From contig JAFSMO010000046.1 of the NCBI GenBank assembly GCA_017447865.1, forward strand, positions 62,001 to 126,000: a DNA stretch of 64,000 nucleotides, read 5' to 3'. The notes beneath the pieces were generated by a model. That model made no database searches. It saw nothing but the letters and a program-made list of their open reading frames with translations, and was not told the DNA's origin. This document shows positions 25,290 through 33,655 of the stretch, one piece after another. Numbering within the stretch: position 1 is the first letter of the stretch; the number at the start of each line of letters is the position of its first letter. The stretch comes from Thermoguttaceae bacterium (GTDB lineage: Bacteria; Planctomycetota; Planctomycetia; Pirellulales; Thermoguttaceae). A program made the translations under genes and the position numbers.

Positions 25290-26666
25290 ATGAACCTTTC
25301 CCGCCGTTCTTTCCTGAAGCAGAGCGCGCTGGCGCTCGCCGCCACGAACGTCGCCATGCCGGCTTTCTGTGAGTCGAAAAACCCGAACGAAAAGCTGAAC
25401 CTCGCGTTCGTCGGCGTTTGGGGCCAGGCCCGTGAGACCATGGCGAACATGAGAAGCGAAAACATTTACGCCCTTTGCGATGTGGACGCCCGCCGCCTCG
25501 GAATGGCCGCTGAAGTTTACAAAGGCGCGAAGCATTACGCCGACTACCGCAAAATGTACGAGGAACTCGCGAATGAGATCGACGCGGTGATCGTTTCCAC
25601 GCCGGACCACTCGCACGCCCCGGCCAGTGTGCAGGCGATGAAAATGAAGAAGCACTGCTACTGCGAAAAACCGCTGGCGCACGAAGTCTTCGAGGCCCGC
25701 CGCATGGCGCAGATCGCCGCGGAAAACCACCTCGCCACCCAGCTCGGGACCCAGCCGAATGCGTACAATAATTACTACGAAGCGGAAGAACTCGTGAAAT
25801 CCGGCGCGATCGGAAAGGTGAAAGCCGTTCACGTCTGGACCTGCACCGGGAACACCACGGGCTACGTCAAGGGCGTCGGCGGAAACGTGGACGTTGGAAT
25901 GCCGCTGGGCTGCGGCTGGGGTCAGGATCCTTCCCAGACTCAACCCCCGGAACAGCCGGTTCCCGCCGGTCTGGACTGGGATCTTTGGGTCGGTCCGGCC
26001 AAAAAACTCCCGTACAACGAAGTGTACGTCCCGGCCAACTGGCGCCGCTGGTGGAACTTCGGCTCCGGCCAGCTCGGTGATTTCGGCTGCCACTACATGA
26101 ACCTCCCGATCCGTACGCTCTCGCTCCTGAACGCGAAGACGGTCAAGACGCAGGGCCCGGCGGTGAACAAATGGGCGTGCCCGGAATGGCTGCGCGTCGA
26201 GTACACGTTCCACTCCGCGAACGAGTGGGCGGCTCCGGGGATCACCCTGAACTGGTACGACGGCGCGAAGATCCCCGAAATGGAAGCGATCTGCGCCGAG
26301 CACAAGATCCCGTACCGCGGAAATGGTATTCTGTTCATCGGGACCGAAGGCGATCTGTACGCGAACTATAACGAGCACATTTTGTACCCGGAAGAGAAGT
26401 ACGCGGACTTCAAAGCGCCGGATCCGTTCATCCCGCGCTCCATCGGCCACTACAAGGAATTCCTCGAAGCGATCAAGCAGAATAATCCGAAGCTTGCCCG
26501 CTGCGCGTTCAGCTACGGCGGGCGCCTGACGGAAACGGTCCTTCTGGGCGTCGTTTCGTACCGTTCCGGCACGTCGTTCGAGTGGGATCCCGCCAATTTC
26601 CGGACAGATTCGCCGGAAGCGAACGAATTCCTGCAGCGCGTTTACCGCGAAGGCTGGAGCCTGTAA
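25290..26666 (+). CDS. Tat-exported Gfo/Idh/MocA-family oxidoreductase
   Basis: A 458-residue NAD(P)-dependent oxidoreductase with a twin-arginine signal (MNLSRRSFLKQSALALAATN). The Rossmann domain starts at EKLNLAFVGVWGQ, and the family EKP motif is in CEKPLAHEVFEARRM. The C-terminal alpha/beta domain includes NFGSGQLGDFGCHYM. Exported members are very frequent in planctomycetes. The substrate, likely a sugar or inositol derivative, is unknown. An AAGGAG site precedes the ATG. Next downstream, past a terminator, is a GH127 enzyme. Confidence 0.9.
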   Translation: MNLSRRSFLKQSALALAATNVAMPAFCESKNPNEKLNLAFVGVWGQARETMANMRSENIYALCDVDARRLGMAAEVYKGAKHYADYRKMYEELANEIDAVIVSTPDHSHAPASVQAMKMKKHCYCEKPLAHEVFEARRMAQIAAENHLATQLGTQPNAYNNYYEAEELVKSGAIGKVKAVHVWTCTGNTTGYVKGVGGNVDVGMPLGCGWGQDPSQTQPPEQPVPAGLDWDLWVGPAKKLPYNEVYVPANWRRWWNFGSGQLGDFGCHYMNLPIRTLSLLNAKTVKTQGPAVNKWACPEWLRVEYTFHSANEWAAPGITLNWYDGAKIPEMEAICAEHKIPYRGNGILFIGTEGDLYANYNEHILYPEEKYADFKAPDPFIPRSIGHYKEFLEAIKQNNPKLARCAFSYGGRLTETVLLGVVSYRSGTSFEWDPANFRTDSPEANEFLQRVYREGWSL

Positions 26667-26729
26667 TTTCAAGGACGCGGCGGGGCGTGACGATCGCTCC
26701 GCCTCAGTTTGAACCTCACCTTAATTCCC

Positions 26730-26758
26730 GGCGTTCCCTTGCGGAACGCTGGTTTTTT
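26730..26758 (+). terminator. Rho-independent terminator after the oxidoreductase gene
   Basis: GCGTTCC (26731-26737) and GGAACGC (26743-26749) pair across a 5-nt loop, followed by TGG and six Ts. It lies 65 bp past the stop codon. Confidence 0.75.
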
Positions 26759-26847
26759 CCGGGGCTTCCGTTCAGGCGGGGCTCCCGGAACCGTTTCCTC
26801 CTTTCATTTCCTTCCATTCCATTTCACTTCTTTTTAGGACCCCTCCC

Positions 26848-29304
26848 ATGAAAAAATGGTTTCTTGCTCTGGCGTCGCTCCTTCTGGTGTGCGTCAGTCC
26901 GGCTTTTGCCGATCCCGCTTCCCACGAGTACAATATTTCCCCCGTTCCATTCACCCAGGTCGAAGTCCCGGACGGCTTTTGGAGGCCGCGTCTGGACGCC
27001 GTGCGCCAGGAAACGATCCCATTCTCGTTCCAGAAGTGCGAGGAAACCGGTCGAATCAGCAATTTCGCGAAGGCCGGCGGGCTGATGGAAGGGAAATTCC
27101 AGGGGATCTATTTCGACGACTCGGACCTTTACAAAGTGATCGAAGGAGCCGCGTACGTGCTGGCGCTTCAGAAAGATGAAAAACTGGACGCGTACCTGGA
27201 CGAGATCATCGCGAAAATCGCCGCGGCGCAGGAACCGGACGGCTACTTGTACACGTCGCGAACGATTTACCAGAAGGCCAAGAATAAGGAGGGCCAGTAC
27301 GTCCCGCCGGGAGGTGAAAAACGCTGGAGCGCCACCGGAGGCCATGAACTTTACTGCGTCGGCCATCTGTACGAGGCGGCGTACGCCCACTACCTCGCGA
27401 CCGGGAAGCGGAATCTGCTCGACGTCGCGCTCAAGTCGGCGGACCTGATCTGCGAAACGTTCGGCGACGGGAAATTCCAGAACTGGCCGCCGGGGCACCA
27501 GGAAATTGAAATCGGACTTTCCAAGCTCTACCGCCTGACCGGCGAGAAGAAATATTTGGACGCGGCCAAGCACTTCCTCGATCTGCGCGGACGGAATGAA
27601 GGCCGGACGTACCCGATGTACGGGACGTACAATCAGGACCACCAGCCGGTCGTCGAGCAGAAAGAGGCGGTCGGTCACGCCGTGCGCGCGTGCTACATGT
27701 ACTGCGGCATGGCGGACGTCGCGGCCCTGACCGGCGATAAAGCGTACACCGACGCGATCCTCGCCATCTGGAAGGACGTGGTCGAGCGGAAACTCTACAT
27801 CACCGGCGGCGTCGGCGCTTTGCCCCACGGCGAAGCGTTTGGCCCGGCCTATTTCCTCCCCAACGACACGGCATACTGTGAGACCTGCGCGCAGATCGCC
27901 GCAGTTTTCTGGGCGCACCGCATGTTCCTCGACTCGGGAAAAGCCGAGTACTATGACGTCCTGGAGAAGATCCTCTACAATGCGTTGCTCTCGGGGATCA
28001 ATCTCGAAGGGAACCGCTTCTTCTACCCGAACGTTCTGGAAGTTCCGGTCGGCGGGAGAGAGCGCAGCCCGTGGTTCGGGTGCTCCTGCTGCCCGAGCAA
28101 CCTCTGCCGGTTCCTCGCCTCGATGCCGGGGTACATTTACGCGGTGAAAAACGACGCGGTGTACGTGAACCTTTTCACCAACTCGAAAACCACCCTCGAC
28201 GCGCAGGTGGACGGGAAGCCCGCGAAGGTGACGCTCGAACAGAAGACCAACTATCCGTGGGACGGAAAAATTGCCGTCACGACGCAGACCCCGGGGCGGT
28301 ACACTCTGAAACTCCGCGTCCCGGGCTGGGCGCAGGGAGTCGTGACGCCCGGCGAGGAAAGACTCTACTCGTTCGTCGAAAAGGAAACGCCGGCGTGGTC
28401 CGCCTCGCTAAACGGCGAAGCGATCGAAACGCCGGAACTGGTGGATGGTTTCCTGACGCTGACCCGTGACTGGAAGGCGGGCGAAACGGTCACGCTTGAC
28501 TTCCCGATGCCGGTCCGCCGGGTCATCGCCGACGAACGGGTGGAAGCCGACCGCGGCAAAGTGGCGATCCAGCGCGGCCCGATCGTTTTCTGCGTCGAGC
28601 AGCAGGACACCGACACGAAATCGCTCGCGGCCCTTCAGCTCGACGACGAGTCGCCGATCTCGGAAAAGTGGGAACCGGAGGAACTCGGTGGAATCATGAC
28701 GCTCAGCGTTCCGGTTTCCGAGTATTTCCAGGCTCAGGCCGAAACGGACCCGGACGACACGAAAACGATGATGCGCAGCACGAGCATCCGGATGATCCCG
28801 TACTACGCCTGGGCGCACCGCGAGCCGCGTCAGATGACGGTCTGGCTTGCGCGTAAGGAAAGCGCCGTCAAGCCGCTGAGCGTTCTTTCGGGCGCGGAGA
28901 TCGTGACCTCGGATTTCGTGAGAGACCCGGATTTCATGCGTGACGGCAAGGTCCCGTCGGACCCGAAAGACCGGAACCACCCGCGGATGCACTGGTGGCC
29001 GCAGCTCGGCACGAGCCTCTTCATGGAGTACCACTTCCCGGCCGTCGTGAGGCTGAAGAGCACGCGCATTTTCTGGTTCGACGATCGGGACTACGGCCAC
29101 TGCCGCGTGCCGGAATCGTGGAAGCTTTTCTACCAGACCTCCGACGGAAAATGGGAGCCGGTCCCGAACCCGAGCGGTTTCGGCGTGGAGTACTTCAAGT
29201 GGAACGAAACGACGTTTGACGAGATTTCCACCACGGCGCTGCGCGTTGAGATCCAGTCCCAGAAAAACTGGGCCGGCGGCGTGTACGAGTGGGAAGTGAA
29301 GTAG
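26848..29304 (+). CDS. Exported GH127 beta-L-arabinofuranosidase-like enzyme
   Basis: An 818-residue secreted protein with signal peptide (residues 1-21). The alpha/alpha-barrel (formerly DUF1680) carries the Zn-Cys active site seen in GH127: CETC near residues 342-345 and the CSCCPS cluster near 411-416, where the first Cys of the CC pair is the nucleophile in the family. Beta-sandwich domains follow. The last 130 residues (FMEYHFPAVVRLKSTRIFWFDD, SWKLFYQTSDGKWEPV) look like an F5/8-type carbohydrate-binding module. It probably removes terminal beta-L-arabinofuranose from plant glycans. Confidence 0.92.
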   Translation: MKKWFLALASLLLVCVSPAFADPASHEYNISPVPFTQVEVPDGFWRPRLDAVRQETIPFSFQKCEETGRISNFAKAGGLMEGKFQGIYFDDSDLYKVIEGAAYVLALQKDEKLDAYLDEIIAKIAAAQEPDGYLYTSRTIYQKAKNKEGQYVPPGGEKRWSATGGHELYCVGHLYEAAYAHYLATGKRNLLDVALKSADLICETFGDGKFQNWPPGHQEIEIGLSKLYRLTGEKKYLDAAKHFLDLRGRNEGRTYPMYGTYNQDHQPVVEQKEAVGHAVRACYMYCGMADVAALTGDKAYTDAILAIWKDVVERKLYITGGVGALPHGEAFGPAYFLPNDTAYCETCAQIAAVFWAHRMFLDSGKAEYYDVLEKILYNALLSGINLEGNRFFYPNVLEVPVGGRERSPWFGCSCCPSNLCRFLASMPGYIYAVKNDAVYVNLFTNSKTTLDAQVDGKPAKVTLEQKTNYPWDGKIAVTTQTPGRYTLKLRVPGWAQGVVTPGEERLYSFVEKETPAWSASLNGEAIETPELVDGFLTLTRDWKAGETVTLDFPMPVRRVIADERVEADRGKVAIQRGPIVFCVEQQDTDTKSLAALQLDDESPISEKWEPEELGGIMTLSVPVSEYFQAQAETDPDDTKTMMRSTSIRMIPYYAWAHREPRQMTVWLARKESAVKPLSVLSGAEIVTSDFVRDPDFMRDGKVPSDPKDRNHPRMHWWPQLGTSLFMEYHFPAVVRLKSTRIFWFDDRDYGHCRVPESWKLFYQTSDGKWEPVPNPSGFGVEYFKWNETTFDEISTTALRVEIQSQKNWAGGVYEWEVK

Positions 29305-29339
29305 AACGGTGCTTTTCCCCCGGTCAGAGTATCGTGTAG

Positions 29340-29540
29340 GGAGAATATGAAGAGGTTATGGGAGTATTCTTCCTGCACGACGAAATAGATTATACTGGTG
29401 AGTATGGTTCTGGATTTATCCCTTCGTCCCCAATAGCTGTCCCATTCTCACCCTTTGCCGAGCAGAAGAGACTCGTTGCCCGGTTGGAAGAATTGTTACC
29501 CCTAAGTAATAAACTGAAACGAGGTGTAAAATGCGAATAA
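29340..29540 (+). pseudogene. C-terminal remnant of a type I restriction specificity subunit (hsdS)
   Basis: A frame open from 29340 has a possible ATG at 29358. It ends with PFSPFAEQKRLVARLEELLP and SNKLK, matching the C-terminal conserved helix start of HsdS proteins (PLPPLAEQKRIVAKLEELL type). The target-recognition domains are missing, and no hsdM or hsdR is present. A stop at 29337 bounds it. The stop TAA (29538-29540) overlaps the next gene by 10 nt, so the pair were originally coupled. The sequence is visibly AT-richer than its neighbours. The family call rests on a short motif. Confidence 0.6.
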
Positions 29541-30346
29541 TTGGACATGGCACTGAAACCTATCTTTATTTAAGTGGATTATCCACTTTAAAAGAGATCC
29601 CTCTGCGTGATGGCATTGTTCTCGCTCCAGTAATGTCAGATTTTCATTATGGAAAAGTCTCGAAGCTACTGGAAAATGATGTTGATTTTGCTGTTGCAGC
29701 GGTGAGTGCAAGAAATATAGGATCTCAACTTCGGATTAGTGCTTCAGATGCGAAGCAATTAGCAATGAGTGCCTGGAATGCAGGGTGGGATTGTATTTTG
29801 CTTGGAGCGATATTTCATTGCGAAGTTATGGGAAATATACAATGTGACAAGCCGGTAGAAGATTTGGCGAATGCAACATCTGTAAATGTGACAAATCATG
29901 CTTTTCGAGCGGTGCTTTCAAAGCCTTATCAATTAACCGATGATGATGAAAACTGGATTGCCGCCCACTATGCTAAAGCATATAAGTTACTTGATAATGA
30001 TGCTTTCCGTACCGCAGTCCACGCGATGGCTAGTTACAAATGGCACTCAATGCCGAGAGTTCAACTGGCAATATTATGGTCAGGAATAGAAGCGTTGTTT
30101 GAAGTTCGTTGGGATATCCGTTCTCGTTTAAGCTCGTATGTCGCTAATTATTTGGCGGGAGGTGATACAGAAAAAGTACAGGAAATCATTGATAGGGTAA
30201 AAAAATTATATAATACTCGCTGTGAAGCCGTACACGGAAGTAGGATCAAAGGTGATGTAGGGGAGCTGATTGCAAAGTCTGCCCATCTTCTTAACCTTAT
30301 TATAAGACGATGTGCAGAATATGGCAGCTTGCCGGATACGGAATAA
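29531..30346 (+). CDS. HEPN-domain protein with Rx4H motif (defence-type RNase candidate)
   Basis: A 271-residue cytoplasmic protein. The C-terminal half has the HEPN signature: LYNTRCEAVHGSRI, with Arg230 and His235 spaced Rx4H, flanked by helices as in Apea-like HEPN domains. The N-terminal 130 residues are not recognised. The ATG at 29531 follows GAGGTG and overlaps the hsdS remnant stop, so translation is likely coupled. Codon use is AT-rich, unlike surrounding genes, and it sits at the 3' side of a tRNA gene, both signs of transfer. HEPN proteins in restriction loci are often toxins or abortive-infection RNases; activity here is inferred. Confidence 0.7.
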   Translation: MRIIGHGTETYLYLSGLSTLKEIPLRDGIVLAPVMSDFHYGKVSKLLENDVDFAVAAVSARNIGSQLRISASDAKQLAMSAWNAGWDCILLGAIFHCEVMGNIQCDKPVEDLANATSVNVTNHAFRAVLSKPYQLTDDDENWIAAHYAKAYKLLDNDAFRTAVHAMASYKWHSMPRVQLAILWSGIEALFEVRWDIRSRLSSYVANYLAGGDTEKVQEIIDRVKKLYNTRCEAVHGSRIKGDVGELIAKSAHLLNLIIRRCAEYGSLPDTE

Positions 30347-30429
30347 CTTGTTTTCCATGTTCTTATGGTACTGCTGAATCTTGAACCACTCTTAACGTAT
30401 CCTACTGTTTCTACTTTGCGACTTGCTAA

Positions 30430-30482
30430 AATAAAAGAAAAAGACCACACCAAAGGCCTCTGCCAATGATGTGGTCTTGAAG
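30430..30482 (-). terminator. Terminator of the tRNA-Ser transcript
   Basis: Read on the minus strand, AAGACCACA and TGTGGTCTT pair around a 23-nt middle, then T-rich sequence follows. It lies just downstream of the tRNA 3' end (30493). Between 30347 and 30430 I see only AT-rich sequence. Confidence 0.75.
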
Positions 30483-30492
30483 TTTTACGAAG

Positions 30493-30575
30493 CGGAGGAC
30501 ATGGGATTCGAACCCACAACCGGTAAAACCGGCAACTGATTTCGAGTCAGTCTGCTAGCCATTCGCGTATCCTCC
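30493..30575 (-). tRNA. tRNA-Ser (anticodon CGA)
   Basis: The acceptor stem GGAGGAT/GTCCTCC closes with a G-U pair. The anticodon stem-loop ACTGA-CTCGAAA-TCAGT gives CGA. A long variable arm (CCGGTTTTACCGG) and the T-arm GTGGGTTCGAATCCCAT are typical of serine tRNA. The 3' CCA is not encoded. The anticodon reads UCG codons. The neighbouring AT-rich HEPN/hsdS patch lies at its 3' side, the usual side for island integration, but I see no duplicated 3' end. Confidence 0.93.
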
Positions 30576-30646
30576 CCAAATGACTCCCCAATTATAACAG
30601 ATTCGATTTTTTCCGCAAGGGGGGGAGCCATGAAAAGGAGGAAAAT

Positions 30647-32224
30647 CTATTTCATGCTTTCCGGCTGGGCATTTCTCCACGCCAGTTCACGGATTTTCGT
30701 GGTGTAAAAATCAGGATTGGCGCGGAATTTCTCGAGGTTTTCTGCGGAAGAGAAAACAAAATTCTGCTCCTCATAACGCACGCCGAATCGGCGGTCCCCT
30801 TCCACTTTCCGGGAGGATTCGGCCAGAATCACGACGTCGCAGCCGCCTGAGACCAGAGCGTAGTAACGCGGATTCTGAAGGAACTTTTCCTTTTCACCCT
30901 CAGAAGCGAAGCAGTACTGCGCGCTTTCAAAATCGGCGGTGAGGTTTTCATTTCCGGGGACCCAGCGGTTTTCATCCACCAGCGCGACCGGGCTGAAACC
31001 TTCCAGAACCGGCTTCGTTTCCTGCGAGAAACTGGTCGGATTGATGCTCGGACGAGGATTCGTGTTTTCCCGGGCGTTCACTACAAGAGAGTCGGAAGCC
31101 GCGATCACGTGATCGATCGAGCTTTCCAGAACATTTTTACGTTGAATTTCCTGTTTGGTGCTCAACGCCATCAGGTCCAGTTCCTCGCCAAGCGGCAGAG
31201 TTTCTTTCAGCGTCCCGGCTTTTGCGGGAGCCGCGGGTGACGAAAGCGCGAAAAGGTCATGCTCTTCGACCGCATTTTCCTGCTTTGCGGAATCCTCCTG
31301 CGGAGCCGGCGGATCCAGGGCTGGCATTTCCAGCGCCGCGGTCATTTCGGGACTCGGCTCTTTGGGCTGCGCGGGAGCCTGGGGTTTCGCGTGGGCCTGG
31401 GCGAGCTGGAGTTTCTTCTGCCAGTTCGGGCCGACCGGTTTGTTCATCGGCGGAAGTTTGACCTGATTTGCCGCGGCCGTCAGGAATTCACTGTAGTTCC
31501 AAACCTCCTGACGCCCTAAACTGTGCGTAATGTATTTTCCGTCCGCCGAAACAATGACGTCGGCCGGGAAAGACGCGATTCCCAGACGGGAGCAAAGATC
31601 CGGATTTTCATGGCCGTTCAGTTTGACCATCACGAAATACGAGCCAGCCAGTTTCTGGATCTGCGCCTGAGTGAAAACCTGATGTTCCATCCAGTTGCAC
31701 GGACCGCAGTTTTCAATATAAAAGTGGATCAGCATCGGGCGCCCCAAAGAAGAAGCGGCCTTGCTGGCTTCTTTCAGGTCCTGGAACCAGTAGCACAGAA
31801 TTTCCGGGAGTTTCTCAGGCGCAGGGGCAACGGGAGCCGCCGCGGGATCCGTGCGCAAGGCCAGATTCAGCCCGGCCGGTTTGGTTTCTGAACCCTTGGG
31901 ATTTTCCGCGGTTTTGGGGGTGGCGGCCGAAGCGGTCTGGGGTGCCGACTTCACTCCTGATTGGGGGGCGTTTTGGGGGGGAACTGCAGGAGTTTGAACC
32001 GCAGCAGGAACTTCGACCGGTTCCGAATACTGGATGGAGTCGGAGTAAGAGAACTCCATGGGGTCCGAGTAACCGGAGTACATCTGACTGTTACGGACTC
32101 GACCGCGGCGGCCGACGGCGAAAGCGGAGTCCGTACAGAAAAAGGTTTCAAAACCAAAAGCGAGAATCGCGCACCCGAAAATGCACGCGAAACGGCATCC
32201 CAACCGACTGGAAAATTTGAACAT
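30647..32224 (-). CDS. Exported thioredoxin-like and YHS-like domain protein
   Basis: A 525-residue protein. The start at 32224 gives a long signal sequence (MFKFSSRLGCRFACIFGCAILAFGFETFF). A Pro/Ala-rich linker precedes a thioredoxin fold with active site NCGPCNWMEHQVF and the cis-Pro in IASFPADVIV. A second low-complexity region (AHAKPQAPAQPKEP) follows. The C-terminus carries FASEGEKEKFLQNPRYY and VFSSAENLEKFRANPDFY, two YHS-like segments. It is probably a periplasmic thiol-disulfide or metal-handling protein, but partners are unknown. The gap 32225-32636 holds divergent promoter sequence only. Confidence 0.78.
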   Translation of the reverse strand: MFKFSSRLGCRFACIFGCAILAFGFETFFCTDSAFAVGRRGRVRNSQMYSGYSDPMEFSYSDSIQYSEPVEVPAAVQTPAVPPQNAPQSGVKSAPQTASAATPKTAENPKGSETKPAGLNLALRTDPAAAPVAPAPEKLPEILCYWFQDLKEASKAASSLGRPMLIHFYIENCGPCNWMEHQVFTQAQIQKLAGSYFVMVKLNGHENPDLCSRLGIASFPADVIVSADGKYITHSLGRQEVWNYSEFLTAAANQVKLPPMNKPVGPNWQKKLQLAQAHAKPQAPAQPKEPSPEMTAALEMPALDPPAPQEDSAKQENAVEEHDLFALSSPAAPAKAGTLKETLPLGEELDLMALSTKQEIQRKNVLESSIDHVIAASDSLVVNARENTNPRPSINPTSFSQETKPVLEGFSPVALVDENRWVPGNENLTADFESAQYCFASEGEKEKFLQNPRYYALVSGGCDVVILAESSRKVEGDRRFGVRYEEQNFVFSSAENLEKFRANPDFYTTKIRELAWRNAQPESMK

Positions 32225-32565
32225 TTGGCCCCCCAGTGTTTGAAAAACACATCCCTTGAATTCAGAAACTGAAACGTATTGTTTTGGGATATCGGAACCT
32301 TTAGGATTTAAGCCCAAAAACTTTTCAAATTCACGTCTGAGCCAATTAAACGGTCTGTTCCAGTAAACCTTCGGAATCCTAACTTGACGGTCCACCGATT
32401 TGTCTGGATTTTAGGGTTTGGAATGATTTTTTTGGCCTAAGTGACTTTTCCATAAAACGAGACCAGAGAGCCTGAACGGATTTCTGGTGTGGTTCGTCTG
32501 CCGGGGCGGGGTTTTGAGACCTTGGGACCCCCGGAGATTTATGCGATTAAATTTCTCCTCTCCCC

Positions 32566-32600
32566 TTGCGAAAATTTTGATTTTATGCTATTATATAGCA
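32566..32600 (+). promoter_or_regulatory. Promoter of the TGS-GTPase gene with overlapping palindrome
   Basis: TTGCGA (32566-32571), a 17-bp spacer and TATTAT (32589-32594) form the promoter. The -10 box is embedded in the palindrome TGCTATTATATAGCA (32586-32600), a possible operator. Confidence 0.55.
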
Positions 32601-32636
32601 AATCGAACGAGACGAAATCAACAGAAAGGTTTTAAT

Positions 32637-33632
32637 ATGCCCGCGAATTTGACCCCCACGTATTTGAAGGCGGAACAGGCGTACCGCCAAGCCCAGTCGC
32701 TGGAGGAGGAATACCGCTGCCTGCAGGTCATGCTTCAGGAAATCCCGAAGCACAAAGGGACGGACCACCTTCAAGCCTCCCTGAAAGCCAAGATCGCCAA
32801 GACCAAAAAAGACATGGAGCTCGAAAAATCGAGCGGGAAAAAGAGCGGGCTGAGCATCCGGATCCCGCGTCAGGGGGCCGGCACGGTGGTGCTCCTCGGC
32901 GGGACCAACGCGGGAAAAAGCCAGTTAATGGCCAGCATGACGAACGCCAAGCCGAAAGTCGCGCCGCACCCGTTCACGACGCAGCTCCCGCAGCCGGGCA
33001 TGATGCCGTGGGAGGACGTGCTGGTGCAGATGATCGACACGCCGCCGATCACGCCCGATTTTCTGGAGCCGAGCACGTACGGCTTCATTCGCAGCGCCGA
33101 TCTGGCCCTTCTGATGCTCGATCTGGGGGACGATGACGGCGTGGAAAACTGCCTCGCGGTGATGGAGCGGCTCAATGCGACCCGGACCCGGCTCGGAAAA
33201 GAGTCGTGCCTCGATGAAGACGACATTGGGCTCTCCTACACGCAGACGTTTCTCGTCCCGAACAAGATCGACGTCCCCGGCGCGATGGACCGGCTGGAGA
33301 TTTTCCACGACTTGGCCGATTTCCAGTTCCCGGAATTTCCGATCAGCGCGACGGAACTGACCGGCGTGGAGGAACTGCGGAACGCGATTTACCACGCCTT
33401 GCACGTCGTGCGCGTCTATACGAAACTCCCGACTTCCAAGACCGCCGACATGGATCGGCCCTTCACCCTGCGCGAGGGGAGCACGCTGCTCGATCTAGCC
33501 GGGCTGATCCACAAAGATTACATCGAAAAGCTCAAATTCGCCCGGATTTGGGGTTCTGCGGTTCATGACGGCACGCCGATGAAGGGGGATTACGTTTTGA
33601 ACGACTGCGACATTTGCGAGCTGCACTGCTGA
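32637..33632 (+). CDS. DRG/Obg-related GTPase with TGS domain
   Basis: A 331-residue cytoplasmic GTPase. A helical N-terminus (residues 1-75) precedes the G domain: P-loop GGTNAGKSQL, G4 NKID and G5-like SATELTG. The G3 site reads MIDTPPIT, so the usual DxxG Gly is replaced by Pro. The last 65 residues (TLREGSTLLDLAGLIHKDYIEKLKFARIWGSAVHDG) form a TGS domain, as in DRG-type ribosome-associated GTPases. The ATG at 32637 follows AGAAAGG. It is first of a probable operon with the membrane protein gene and tcdA. Confidence 0.85.
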   Translation: MPANLTPTYLKAEQAYRQAQSLEEEYRCLQVMLQEIPKHKGTDHLQASLKAKIAKTKKDMELEKSSGKKSGLSIRIPRQGAGTVVLLGGTNAGKSQLMASMTNAKPKVAPHPFTTQLPQPGMMPWEDVLVQMIDTPPITPDFLEPSTYGFIRSADLALLMLDLGDDDGVENCLAVMERLNATRTRLGKESCLDEDDIGLSYTQTFLVPNKIDVPGAMDRLEIFHDLADFQFPEFPISATELTGVEELRNAIYHALHVVRVYTKLPTSKTADMDRPFTLREGSTLLDLAGLIHKDYIEKLKFARIWGSAVHDGTPMKGDYVLNDCDICELHC

Positions 33633-33655
33633 AACATAGGGAAAAGGGCTCCGTA

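Noticed and set aside
29305-30575. A full genomic island with attachment sites at tRNA-Ser
   Set aside because: No duplicate of the tRNA 3' end and no integrase are visible. Only composition and position suggest transfer.
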